Source of the DNA: Vibrio rhizosphaerae
Lineage (GTDB): Bacteria; Pseudomonadota; Gammaproteobacteria; Enterobacterales; Vibrionaceae
Direction of reading: 5' to 3'
Assembly: GCF_024347095.1 (NCBI RefSeq)
Contig: NZ_AP024903.1
Location: 62,001-126,000 of the forward strand
DNA: 64,000 nt
Shown here: positions 13,401-20,975 of the stretch, in pieces
How positions within the stretch are numbered: position 1 is the first letter of the stretch
Layout of the letters: each line of letters begins with the position of its first letter
Program-made: the position numbers and the translations under genes
The notes under the pieces: generated by a model
Databases searched by the model: none
The model's input: the letters and a program-made list of their open reading frames with translations, nothing else
Told to the model about the DNA's origin: nothing

Positions 13401-13597
13401 GGTTGGGTAATGAATCCTTGAATCAGATCCGAGCTGGCACCATAGTAGCCAGTCGTCACGGTAATCACGGTGTTCGTCATCTCCGGATATTGCCTGATTT
13501 GCAGCTTGAATACAGCTTGTAATCCAAGTAACGCGATCAGCAGGCTCAGAGATATGGCGAGAACCGGACGTTTGATAAAAATGTCAGTAAAACGCAT
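10484..13597 (-). CDS. RND multidrug efflux pump, inner-membrane subunit (AcrB/VexH type)
   Basis: A 1037-aa HAE-1 family proton antiporter that moves drugs, bile salts or metabolites from the periplasm or inner leaflet to an outer-membrane channel. It has the usual plan: TM1 near 10-30, a large periplasmic porter/docking loop, TM2-6, a second loop, TM8-12. The TM4 proton-relay pair is D400-D401 (in LVVDDAIVV) and the TM10 lysine is K919 (LITKHGIL), so the motor is intact. The signature MRFTDIFIKRPVLA opening is present. It lies 11 bp downstream of its membrane-fusion partner in one operon. No outer-membrane factor gene is nearby, so it presumably uses a TolC made elsewhere. Which numbered Vibrio Vex/Vme system it matches cannot be decided here. 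Confidence 0.93.
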   Translation of the reverse strand: MRFTDIFIKRPVLAISLSLLIALLGLQAVFKLQIRQYPEMTNTVITVTTGYYGASSDLIQGFITQPLEQAIAQADHIDYMTSDSSMGASIITVKMKLNTDPNAALADILAKTNSVRSQLPKEAEDPSVTMSTGSTTAVLYIGFTSDELNSSQINDYLERVVNPQLFSVSGVSKVDLYGGIKYALRIWLDPNKMAALKLSASQVMQVLSANNFQSATGQSTGEFVLYNGDADTQVSTPTELERLVIKSDDGQIIRLGDIAKVSLAKSHDTYRATANGKEAIVAAINAAPSANPIDIARDVRAIMPRIEKNMPSNIKMTLLYDSTEAINESINEVIKTIGEAVLIVLVVITLFLGSFRAVVIPVITIPLSLIGVSLVMQSFGFSWNLMTLLAMVLAIGLVVDDAIVVLENVDRHIKLGETPFRAAVIGTREIALPVIAMTLTLAAVYAPIALTQGITGSLFKEFALSLAGAVIVSGIIALTLSPMMCSKMLVEHGTPSGFERRVHAALDRITSRYEKMLSAVMLHRPVVIAFALIILASLPVLFKFIPTELAPSEDNGVVMFIANGQSNANLDYMQRTMEHVNDILTKQPEVELNLEFTGVPKSNQSLGFSVMVPWSQREASQSDVQKRLQGLLKEVPSMSVSAFEMPELPGAGSGLPIQLVLKTPNSFENLFTLASDILSKVQKSPLFVYSTLDLNFDSATMKISIDKDKAGAYGVTMQDIGTTLATMMADGYVNRVDLYGRSYEVIPQVERQYRLNPESMNNYYVLAANGDAIPLRSLIKIHVVSEPRSLPHFNQLNSATISAVPTPGVTMGSALEWLNQEVDKTLPLGYTRDYMGESRQFITEGSALYTTFALALAVIFLVLAIQFESVRDPIVIMVSVPLAICGALVALAWGGFFGFTSLNIYSQVGLITLIGLITKHGILICEVAKEAQLKFNKDRIEAVKEAAKVRLRPILMTTAAMISGLIPLMYATGAGAKQRFSIGIVIVAGLAIGTLFTLFVLPVIYSYLAEKHKPLPVFVEDDEEQPSTDKTPNHNAS

Positions 13598-13608
13598 AAA
13601 ACCTCCGG

Positions 13609-14727
13609 TTAAAGCATGGGAACTTCAGATAATGGTGCGAGTGTATTACTTTCCACCACATGAACTTTTACCCCATTACTTAAGCGGACCTGACCGGAAG
13701 TGACAATGATGTCTCCGTCTTTCACACCACTTAATATATGAGCGACATCTTTTTTGCGTTCTCCGACCTGAATCACATGTTGCTTAACACGCTTTTCACC
13801 ATCTTTATCGGTCACAATGTAAACACTGTCACCATAGAGGGTATAGGCAATGGCCACCTGAGGAATAATGATCTGATCTTTTTGGATCGGCAATTGGATA
13901 TTCGCTTTGGCAAACATCCCGCTGCGGAGTTTACCGTCACTGTTCGGAATATTTGCTTCGACCTGCACTAACCCGCTTTGAGCATTGACTGCTGGTTCGA
14001 TAGCTTTAATTGTCCCTTTAAATGAATCATCCGGGTACGCATCAACAGCGATATTGACCGTCTGACCGACTGAAATTTTAGACAGGTCAGTTTGTGGGAT
14101 CGTGAAGTGTAGACGCATCACTGAGGTATCTTCCAGACGGACGATGTCCGAACCAATATTCAGATATTGACCGACATAGATATTGCGGATACCGACAGAA
14201 CCGGAGAAAGGTGCTTTGATTTCACGCCGGGCAATGGTGGCTTTCAAACTTTCGATGTCAGCAGAGAGGGAGAAATAAGCGGCTTCGGCCTCATCAAAAG
14301 ATTCCTGGGACAAAGAGCCTTTGGCATAAAGACCTCGGTAGCGCTCATATTTCGCTTTTGCCGCAGGCAAACGGGCTTGCGCACTTTTTAAGTTCGCTTT
14401 CTCAACCGCTGAATCGAGAGTCATCAGCATCTGTCCTTTTTCGACCGAAGCACCTGACTCGAATGCAATATCTTTAATCACGCCACTGGTTTCAGTGGTG
14501 AGTGTGACCCCTTGTTTCGGCTCGATAAAACCGATCGCTTCAATAACGGGTGTCCAATCTTGCACTTTAATCTGAGAAACGGTGATGGGATATGAGGGTT
14601 CGGGCATGTTGGCGAAATAGTCGTTCATCGCTTTTTGCTTGAACAAATTGATTCCGATAACACTACCTAACAGCACAATAACAATCAGCAGCATCGAGAG
14701 TGTCCATAGTAATGTCCGCTTTTTCAT
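13609..14727 (-). CDS. RND efflux membrane-fusion (periplasmic adaptor) protein
   Basis: A 372-aa adaptor that links the downstream RND pump to an outer-membrane channel. An N-terminal membrane anchor (about 9-30) precedes the split barrel-sandwich (lipoyl-like) hybrid domain, with halves near 75-105 and 175-205 (IKAPFSGSVGIRNIYVGQYL). Between them lies an alpha-hairpin (about 110-170), followed by beta-barrel and membrane-proximal domains. The anchor is a plain TM segment without a lipobox, unlike AcrA. It is first in a two-gene operon. GGAG lies about 11 nt before the start, slightly far. Control may act at the dyad 14804-14832; no regulator gene is adjacent. Confidence 0.9.
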   Translation of the reverse strand: MKKRTLLWTLSMLLIVIVLLGSVIGINLFKQKAMNDYFANMPEPSYPITVSQIKVQDWTPVIEAIGFIEPKQGVTLTTETSGVIKDIAFESGASVEKGQMLMTLDSAVEKANLKSAQARLPAAKAKYERYRGLYAKGSLSQESFDEAEAAYFSLSADIESLKATIARREIKAPFSGSVGIRNIYVGQYLNIGSDIVRLEDTSVMRLHFTIPQTDLSKISVGQTVNIAVDAYPDDSFKGTIKAIEPAVNAQSGLVQVEANIPNSDGKLRSGMFAKANIQLPIQKDQIIIPQVAIAYTLYGDSVYIVTDKDGEKRVKQHVIQVGERKKDVAHILSGVKDGDIIVTSGQVRLSNGVKVHVVESNTLAPLSEVPML

Positions 14728-15052
14728 TCGATGTTAAACTCCAAGTTTAATGATGAACTAGCCTCAACAATTTTGTTTCTCTAGTTTATGCAACAAGGTG
14801 CTTTTGTGATAAAGCTGAATCCACTATCACAATTATTGGTTCGCTTGATTGCTAACTTTTTGGTATTGAAGCATGAAATTAGGTTGCCATTATAGCTTAC
14901 AGAATAGCCATATATGCAACACACTTGTGCAGTAAATGATGTAAAAAAACGCATATTGACACGAGTGGTAAATTTATCAGTCGGGCATTATCATGAGGTC
15001 GTGTGAATATCCTCGTAAACAGTCATCAAGTTCAAAGCAGATGAGATAACGG
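14728..15052. promoter_or_regulatory. Divergent RND/rep promoter region with 8-bp dyad
   Basis: A 325-bp region between the efflux operon and rep. TTGTGATA (14804-14811) and TATCACAA (14825-14832) form a perfect inverted repeat with a 13-bp spacer, placed 77-105 bp upstream of the efflux start, which suits a repressor or activator of the pump. A TTGACA at 14956-14961 could be a -35 element for rep, but no well-spaced -10 was found. Confidence 0.4.
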
Positions 15053-17074
15053 ATGAAGTTAAATCCAAGGCAAGATGAAGCCGTCAAATATATATCGGGT
15101 CCGTGTTTGGTGCTTGCCGGTGCCGGATCAGGTAAGACCAGGGTGATTACCAATAAAATTGCTTATTTAGTGCAGCAGTGTGGTTATAAAGCCCGTAATA
15201 TTGCAGCGGTGACGTTTACTAATAAAGCGGCCAGAGAAATGAAAGAACGTGTCGCTCAAACGTTAGGGAAAAAAGAATCTCGTGGTCTGATGGTTTCAAC
15301 CTTCCATACCCTCGGTTTGAATATCATTCGTCGGGAATATAAAGCACTCGGTCTTAAGGCCGGATTTTCTTTATTCGATGATCAGGACCAATTGGCTCTC
15401 CTCAAAGCGTTGACGGAAAAACAGCTCGACGGGGATAAGGACTTACTACGTCAGTTGCTCAGCACGATCTCCAATTGGAAAAATGACATGCTCTCTCCGG
15501 AGCAGGCCAAGGCGAGCGCCAGAGGTGAACAGCAACAACTATTTGCTTTTTGCTATGCGCTGTATCAGAACCAGATGAAAGCCTACAATGCACTGGATTT
15601 TGATGATTTGATTCTAATGCCCGTCGGACTACTGAAAAATAATGAGCAAGTCCGACAGCACTGGCAGTCCAGAATCCGTTATCTGCTGGTGGATGAGTAT
15701 CAGGATACCAATACCAGTCAGTATGAACTGGTGAAGTTGTTGGTAGGTGAGCGTGGCCGGTTTACCGTGGTAGGAGATGACGACCAGTCGATCTATTCGT
15801 GGCGAGGTGCTAAACCACAAAATCTGGTGTTATTGGGAGAAGATTATCCGAACTTACGGCTGATTAAGCTGGAGCAGAATTATCGTTCGACGAATCGGAT
15901 TTTGCATTCGGCCAATATTTTGATTGCGAATAATGCCCACGTATATGAAAAGAGGCTCTTCTCTGAGTTACCTGATGGCGAAAAACTCAAAGTGATTATG
16001 GCCAATAATGATGAGCATGAAGCAGAACGGGTGACCGGTGAAATTATTGCCCACAAATTTATTAATCATACCGATTATCGCGACTATGCCATTTTGTACC
16101 GGGGAAATCATCAGTCCCGTTTGATTGAAAAAAGCCTGATGCAAAACCGGGTGCCTTACAAAATTTCAGGGGGCACTTCTTTCTTTGCCCGAGCTGAGAT
16201 TAAAGACATCATGGCGTATCTGCGGGTGTTGGTAAACCCGGATGATGACAATGCTTTTTTACGGATCATCAATACTCCGCGTCGAGAGATTGGCCCGGTG
16301 ACGCTGGAAAAGCTGGGCAACTATGCCAATATGCGCGGGAAAAGCCTGTTTGAAGCGAGTTTTGAAATCGGTCTGGAACAGCATCTGACCGGTAAAGGGT
16401 TAGAAAACTTAAGGCGTTTTACACAATGGCTGGTGCAATTGTCCGATCAGGCTGACAGAGGTGACACGGTGGACGTTGCACGCTCACTGGTTCGTGATAT
16501 TCACTATGAAGACTGGCTGTATGAAACTTCGTCAAGCCCCAAAGCGGCTGAGATGAGAATGAAGAACGTCTCCGACCTCTATTCATGGATCGTTGCAGAT
16601 TTGGAAGGGAATAACCCCGATCAGGAAGAGAAATCGCTTAAAGAAGTCGTTCAGCGCCTGACATTGCGTGACATGATGGAGCGTGGTGAAGAAAATGATG
16701 ACAGTGACGCAGTCCAATTGATGACGCTGCATGCCTCCAAAGGCCTGGAGTTCCCCTATGTTTATCTGATCGGTACTGAAGAAGGGATTTTGCCTCATCA
16801 AACCAGCATTGATGAAGATAATATTGAAGAAGAGCGTCGTCTTATGTACGTTGGGATCACGCGTGCTCAAAAAGAAATGACATTCATGGTTTGTAAAGAA
16901 AGACGCCAGTTCGGGGAGTTGATTCGGCCGACTCATAGTCGTTTCTTAGATGAATTACCTTATGATGATGTCACTTGGGAGCAGAAGAAAAAAGAGCTTT
17001 CACAGCAGGAACGAATGGAGAAAGGTCAGGCGCATATTGCTAATTTGCGAGCCATGTTTAAAAAGGATTCTTGA
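15053..17074 (+). CDS. rep: ATP-dependent DNA helicase Rep
   Basis: A 673-aa superfamily 1A 3'-5' helicase that travels with the replisome and clears protein roadblocks. Motif I is AGAGSGKTR (residues 22-30), with motif Ia ([12 protein letters not shown]), motif II DEYQDTN, motif [17 protein letters not shown], motif IV QNYRS and motifs V/VI ([25 protein letters not shown]). Length equals E. coli Rep (673 aa). It differs from UvrD at 42.8 kb in lacking the C-terminal Tudor-like RNA-polymerase-binding region. Monocistronic. Confidence 0.95.
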   Translation: MKLNPRQDEAVKYISGPCLVLAGAGSGKTRVITNKIAYLVQQCGYKARNIAAVTFTNKAAREMKERVAQTLGKKESRGLMVSTFHTLGLNIIRREYKALGLKAGFSLFDDQDQLALLKALTEKQLDGDKDLLRQLLSTISNWKNDMLSPEQAKASARGEQQQLFAFCYALYQNQMKAYNALDFDDLILMPVGLLKNNEQVRQHWQSRIRYLLVDEYQDTNTSQYELVKLLVGERGRFTVVGDDDQSIYSWRGAKPQNLVLLGEDYPNLRLIKLEQNYRSTNRILHSANILIANNAHVYEKRLFSELPDGEKLKVIMANNDEHEAERVTGEIIAHKFINHTDYRDYAILYRGNHQSRLIEKSLMQNRVPYKISGGTSFFARAEIKDIMAYLRVLVNPDDDNAFLRIINTPRREIGPVTLEKLGNYANMRGKSLFEASFEIGLEQHLTGKGLENLRRFTQWLVQLSDQADRGDTVDVARSLVRDIHYEDWLYETSSSPKAAEMRMKNVSDLYSWIVADLEGNNPDQEEKSLKEVVQRLTLRDMMERGEENDDSDAVQLMTLHASKGLEFPYVYLIGTEEGILPHQTSIDEDNIEEERRLMYVGITRAQKEMTFMVCKERRQFGELIRPTHSRFLDELPYDDVTWEQKKKELSQQERMEKGQAHIANLRAMFKKDS

Positions 17075-17087
17075 CGAATTAAACTGG

Positions 17088-17128
17088 AAAAGCAACGATA
17101 GGGCGTGGGGTGATTGATTGCTTTTTCG
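17088..17128 (+). terminator. Possible rep terminator
   Basis: AAAAGCAA (17088-17095) pairs with TTGCTTTT (17118-17125) and is followed by further Ts. The loop is long (22 nt), so the structure is weak, but it is the only candidate between rep and the tRNA promoter. Confidence 0.4.
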
Positions 17129-17221
17129 GTCGTGTTCAACTGTCTGATTCTCGAAGAGATGCTTTTTTTAATGAAGACTGACGAAAAAGGCGTCAAACGA
17201 GAAAAAAAGTTGAAAAAACAC

Positions 17222-17250
17222 TAGACGACAAACAATGATATCCGTATCAT
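17222..17250 (+). promoter_or_regulatory. Candidate promoter of the tRNA cluster
   Basis: TAGACG (17222-17227) and TATCAT (17245-17250) are separated by 17 bp and followed by a C/G-rich discriminator (CCCCTCCGCC). A GC-rich discriminator is typical of stable-RNA promoters under stringent control. The first tRNA starts 25 bp later. Confidence 0.4.
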
Positions 17251-17274
17251 TCCCCTCCGCCGATAGGGCATGAT

Positions 17275-17351
<77 letters not shown>

Positions 17352-17383
17352 TTTGCGGAGGAATGATCGGTAACAGACGTATG

Positions 17384-17459
17384 GTGGCTATAGCTCAGTT
17401 GGTAGAGCCCCGGATTGTGATTCCGGTTGTCGCGAGTTCGAGTCTCGTTAGCCACCCCA
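17384..17459 (+). tRNA. tRNA-His (GTG anticodon), copy 1
   Basis: 76 nt plus an encoded extra G at 17383 that supplies the G-1 identity element opposite C73. The acceptor GTGGCTA pairs with TAGCCAC, the anticodon loop TTGTGAT carries GTG, and CCA is encoded. Confidence 0.95.
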
Positions 17460-17576
17460 TTTTCCTGAGAAGACTTCCTGTTCAGGCTGTTTTTCAGAAA
17501 GACAAACGGACTGTTTGCCTTGAGCATGAATCCTATGCTGTTGGCAGTGATAGATAATATCAAACAATAAATGTAT

Positions 17577-17653
<77 letters not shown>

Positions 17654-17664
17654 CTTTTTCAGTG

Positions 17665-17740
17665 GTGGCTATAGCTCAGTTGGTAGAGCCCCGGATTGTG
17701 ATTCCGGTTGTCGCGAGTTCGAGTCTCGTTAGCCACCCCA
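17665..17740 (+). tRNA. tRNA-His (GTG anticodon), copy 2
   Basis: Identical over its length to the first tRNA-His, including the G-1 (17664). With the next gene it forms a duplicated His-Pro pair, which suggests segmental duplication within the cluster. Confidence 0.95.
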
Positions 17741-17748
17741 TTTATTCT

Positions 17749-17825
<77 letters not shown>

Positions 17826-17832
17826 CTTTCAG

Positions 17833-17859
17833 AGCCTCGGCAGATGCCGGGGCTTTTTT
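17833..17859 (+). terminator. Terminator after tRNA-Pro copy 2 (array unit 1)
   Basis: Stem AGCC-T-CGGC/GCCG-G-GGCT with loop AGAT, followed by six Ts. This is the functional end of the tRNA operon. Confidence 0.85.
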
Positions 17860-17914
17860 GTCTCTGTGATATCTAATGTGCTGCGGTCAAACGATTCGTT
17901 TGCTCTCATCGATA

Positions 17915-18007
17915 CGCGATTGGCGCAGTTTGGTTGCGCATCAATTCTTTTTCACAAAGGCGGACCAGAGGATGTTTTTTGGGGTTCGAATCCCTCTTCA
18001 CCGACCA
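17915..18007 (+). pseudogene. Decayed tRNA-Pro, unit 1
   Basis: The D-arm (GCGCAGTTTGGTTGCGC), T-arm (GGGGTTCGAATCCCT), 3' acceptor strand TTCACCG and CCA match tRNA-Pro. The 5' acceptor strand is CGCGATT and cannot pair with it. The anticodon stem-loop is replaced by about 35 nt without a TGG loop, although ACCAGAGG survives. At 93 nt it cannot be a working tRNA. Confidence 0.85.
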
Positions 18008-18014
18008 CTTTCAG

Positions 18015-18041
18015 AGCCTCGGCAGACGCCGGGGTTTTTTT
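18015..18041 (+). terminator. Terminator in array unit 2
   Basis: The same hairpin as at 17833 with loop AGAC and a longer T-run. The 3' arm has T in place of C, so one inner pair becomes G-T. Confidence 0.7.
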
Positions 18042-18096
18042 GTATCTGTGATATCTACTGTGCTGCGGTCAGACGATTCGTTTGCTCTCATCGATA

Positions 18097-18189
18097 CGCG
18101 ATTGGCGCAGTTTGGTTGCGCATCAATTCTTTTTAACAAAGGCGGACCAGAGGATGTTTTTTGGGGTTCGAATCCCTCTTCACCGACCA
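18097..18189 (+). pseudogene. Decayed tRNA-Pro, unit 2
   Basis: Same architecture as unit 1 at exactly 182 bp distance, with one C-to-A change in the replaced anticodon region. The T-arm and CCA are intact. Confidence 0.83.
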
Positions 18190-18196
18190 CTTTCAG

Positions 18197-18223
18197 AGCC
18201 TCGGCAGATGCCGGGGCTTTTTT
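18197..18223 (+). terminator. Terminator in array unit 3
   Basis: A sequence copy of the unit 1 hairpin and T-run. Confidence 0.7.
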
Positions 18224-18278
18224 GTCTCTGTGATATCTACTGTGCTGCGGTCAGACGATTCGTTTGCTCTCATCGATA

Positions 18279-18371
18279 CGCGATTGGCGCAGTTTGGTTG
18301 CGCATCAATTCTTTTTCACAAAGGCGACCCAGCGGGTGTTTTTTGGGGTTCGAATCCCTCTTCACCGACCA
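18279..18371 (+). pseudogene. Decayed tRNA-Pro, unit 3
   Basis: 182 bp after unit 2. The residual ACCAGAGGATG has drifted to CCCAGCGGGTG, while the D-arm, T-arm, acceptor 3' strand and CCA remain unchanged. Confidence 0.83.
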
Positions 18372-18378
18372 CTTTCAG

Positions 18379-18405
18379 AGCCTCGGCAGACGCCGGGGCT
18401 TTTTT
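18379..18405 (+). terminator. Terminator in array unit 4
   Basis: Hairpin with loop AGAC and T-run. A fifth copy of the stem at 18563 has lost its T-tract and is probably inactive. Confidence 0.7.
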
Positions 18406-18460
18406 GTCTCTGTGATATCTAATGTGCTGCGGGCAAACGATTCGTTTGCTCTCATCGATA

Positions 18461-18555
18461 CGCGATTGGCGCAGTTTGGTTGCGCATCAATTCTTTTTCA
18501 CAAAGGCGGACCAGCGGATGTTTTTTTTGGGGTTCGAACCCCGCTTCACCGACCA
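18461..18555 (+). pseudogene. Decayed tRNA-Pro, unit 4
   Basis: The most diverged unit: two extra Ts before GGGGTTCGAA, and the T-arm 3' strand changed (AACCCCGC). The T stem is therefore altered as well. Confidence 0.83.
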
Positions 18556-18590
18556 CTTTCAGAGCCTCGGCAGACGCCGGGGCCGTCGAG

Positions 18591-19186
18591 GATTTGTTGT
18601 TGCTGAATACATATGAAAATCATGAAATTTTATTTTGTATCGATTTTTGAATAGATTCAGTTTCATAGCATTATTGATACTATCAATAGGTAACCTAGTA
18701 TAATTGACTAGGTTGTCAGGCGTGTGAATGTAAATATTTAGTTAACGTGATGGTAGTGTTAATAACCAGTATGGTGGCTTATTTTGGTCTAATATATTAG
18801 AAGTGTACTTTATGCTGGATAGTATGAATATTTATTTGATATTTTTCGGTATTTTTTTATGTGATTTTTTAAACGTGAATCTGTGAACGGTTTTAGTGTT
18901 TTATTCTGAGTATTTTATTTTATTTACATTTTTAACTGATGACGATTACATTGATGTTGCGTGATTTTTTATTCTCTAATATAAGAAAAATGCACAAAAA
19001 AAGCATTTTTATTCGATTTTTATCGGGTATTTTCCGGTTATACTGAATTTATATACTATGTTTATTGCTTTTTTTTGAAATTTTTGCACAATGATAAGCT
19101 TTGTGAGTAATCAGCAGAATATGCTGATATGAAAGGATTCAACTCTTTAGGCTCGGCATTCTTGCGAGTCAGAGGTCAAATTTGTC
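18591..19186. other. Long AT-rich region before the peptide ABC transporter
   Basis: About 600 bp, strongly AT-rich, with no credible gene. Two adjacent dyads are seen: TATTGATA-C-TATCAATA (18672-18688) and AACCTAGT-N7-ACTAGGTT (18692-18714). A terminator-like hairpin AAAAATGC/GCATTTTT lies at 18986-19010. The transporter promoter must lie in the 3' part, but no box was assigned. The dyads could be operators or scars of the neighbouring amplification. Confidence 0.45.
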
Positions 19187-20905
19187 ATGTCTCTTTTAGA
19201 AGTTAAAAATCTTCGGATCGAATATCCGTCACGGCATGGGGTTCATGCCGCAGTGAAATCCCTTTCTTTTCAGATCGAGCGTGGAGAAATCGTCGGTGTG
19301 GTTGGCGAATCCGGTGCGGGGAAGTCAACCGTCGGTAATGCCGTTATTGATCTGCTCAGCCCCCCGGGTGTTATTGCTGGTGGTGAGGTCTATTTAAATG
19401 GAGAAAAGATATCGGGACTGTCACCGGAGCAAATGAGACGTGTGCGCGGATCGAAAATTGGATTTATTTTTCAGGATCCGATGACCTCGTTGAATCCGCT
19501 CTTTACGGTTGAGCAGCAACTGAAAGAAACGATTCATGCCAACATGAAAGTGACGGATGAAGAAGCCTATCAGCGCGCACTTGCGCTTATGCAGCAAGTC
19601 GGGATCCCCCAACCTGAGAACCGTTTAAAACAATATCCGCATCAATTTTCCGGTGGGATGCGGCAACGGGTCGTGATTGCTATCGCCCTAGCCGGTGAGC
19701 CGGATTTAATTATCGCGGATGAGCCGACCACAGCGCTGGATGTTTCGATTCAGGACCAAATCTTGAATCTGATTCGCGAACTCTGTGTTCAGAATCAGGT
19801 TGGTTGTATGCTGGTCACCCATGATATGGGCGTGGTTTCGAATGTTACTGATCAGGTTGCTGTGATGTACCGGGGTGATCTTGTTGAATTCGGGCCGACC
19901 GCACAAGTGCTGGGAACACCACAGCATCCTTATACGAAGAGCCTGATTTCGGCGGTGCCCCGTTCAGATGTGAAGCTTGAGCGTTTTCCTCTGGTGACTT
20001 ATATCGAAGAAGTCAGTGAGACGGAGCCGCTTGATATTAAGCATCACTGGCTCGGGCAGCGTCAGGATCAACGTGATTATTCCGGTGCGTTATTGAAGGT
20101 TGAAGACGTCAATCTACGCTTTGTAACCAAAGATTCGTTGTTTGAAAGTCGGCGTGAGTATGTTCAGGCTTCAAACCATGTCAGTTTTGAAGTAAAAGAA
20201 GGTGAAACCTTTGGTTTGGTTGGGGAGTCTGGTTCCGGTAAATCAACGATTGCGCGTGTGATTGCTGGTTTGTATGCACCAAATTCCGGGAAAATTACGT
20301 TTGAGGGGATTGATCTTACGGCGCTGAAGTCAGAAAAAGCGCGCCGGCCTCTGCGTCGGCAGATGCAGATGGTGTTTCAAAATCCGTATACCTCAATGAA
20401 TCCCCGGATGAAGGTCTTTGATATTATTGCCGAACCGATACGCTTCCATCATTTGACCAAAAATGAATCTGAAACGCGACAGATTGTCTATGATTTGCTG
20501 GATTACGTCGGTCTCGGACGGATGTCCGGGGTGAAGTATCCGCATGAGTTCTCCGGGGGGCAACGCCAACGAATCTCAATTGCGCGTGCTTTGGCAACCC
20601 GCCCCCGGTTATTGATTTGTGATGAACCCACATCCGCGCTGGATGTGTCGGTTCAGGCGCAAATCCTGAATTTGTTGAAAGATTTACAAGCAGAGTTAAA
20701 TTTAACCATGCTCTTTATCAGCCATGATTTACCGGTAATCCGCCAAATGTGTGATCGGGTTGGTGTGATGAAGATGGGCACATTACTTGAAGTTGCGCCG
20801 ACAGAAACGTTGTTTTCTGCACCGCAACATGAATATAGCCGCCAGTTAATCTCTCTGATGCCTGAATTTACCGGGCTGAAAGATGATATTGCGGCAATGC
20901 GTTGA
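19187..20905 (+). CDS. Peptide/nickel-type ABC transporter, fused double ATPase
   Basis: A 572-aa protein with two full ABC ATPase domains in tandem, like E. coli YejF and GsiA, combining OppD and OppF roles. Domain 1 has Walker A GESGAGKST (40-48), signature FSGGMRQRV and Walker B IIADEPTTALD. Domain 2 has Walker A GESGSGKS (346-353), signature FSGGQRQRI and LICDEPTSALD. Each carries the OppD/F C-terminal extension with HPYTKSL-like and HEYSRQL motifs. It powers uptake by the two permeases downstream. It is unusual in standing first, ahead of the binding protein. The substrate is probably a short peptide or similar amide, but sequence alone does not decide it. Confidence 0.9.
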   Translation: MSLLEVKNLRIEYPSRHGVHAAVKSLSFQIERGEIVGVVGESGAGKSTVGNAVIDLLSPPGVIAGGEVYLNGEKISGLSPEQMRRVRGSKIGFIFQDPMTSLNPLFTVEQQLKETIHANMKVTDEEAYQRALALMQQVGIPQPENRLKQYPHQFSGGMRQRVVIAIALAGEPDLIIADEPTTALDVSIQDQILNLIRELCVQNQVGCMLVTHDMGVVSNVTDQVAVMYRGDLVEFGPTAQVLGTPQHPYTKSLISAVPRSDVKLERFPLVTYIEEVSETEPLDIKHHWLGQRQDQRDYSGALLKVEDVNLRFVTKDSLFESRREYVQASNHVSFEVKEGETFGLVGESGSGKSTIARVIAGLYAPNSGKITFEGIDLTALKSEKARRPLRRQMQMVFQNPYTSMNPRMKVFDIIAEPIRFHHLTKNESETRQIVYDLLDYVGLGRMSGVKYPHEFSGGQRQRISIARALATRPRLLICDEPTSALDVSVQAQILNLLKDLQAELNLTMLFISHDLPVIRQMCDRVGVMKMGTLLEVAPTETLFSAPQHEYSRQLISLMPEFTGLKDDIAAMR

Positions 20906-20975
20906 TTTGATCTCAACCCCAAAAGACAAAAGCAAACACACGAAGGGATGAACTTCCCGCATAAGGAGTTATGCA

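Larger units (their letters stand above)
17826..18590 (+). repeat. Tandem array: four 182-bp units of terminator plus broken tRNA-Pro
   Basis: Four consecutive units start at 17826, 18008, 18190 and 18372; the last is 184 bp because of two extra Ts. A fifth partial unit of about 30 bp begins at 18556 and then diverges. By eye the units differ at only a few positions each. Each contains a Rho-independent terminator, a spacer of about 55 bp and a tRNA-Pro derivative with the same 5' and anticodon damage, so the damage came before the amplification. Overlapping open frames in the array are periodic artefacts of the repeat. Confidence 0.93.

Noticed and set aside
17826..18590. Integrative element attachment sites (tandem tRNA 3' ends)
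   Set aside because: Units are only 182 bp, carry a D-arm and terminator too, and no integrase or cargo gene lies near. Tandem amplification explains them better.
18591..19186. Sigma-54 promoter near 19150 (GGCTCGGCATTCTTGC)
   Set aside because: The GG to GC spacing is 12, not 10, so the element does not fit.
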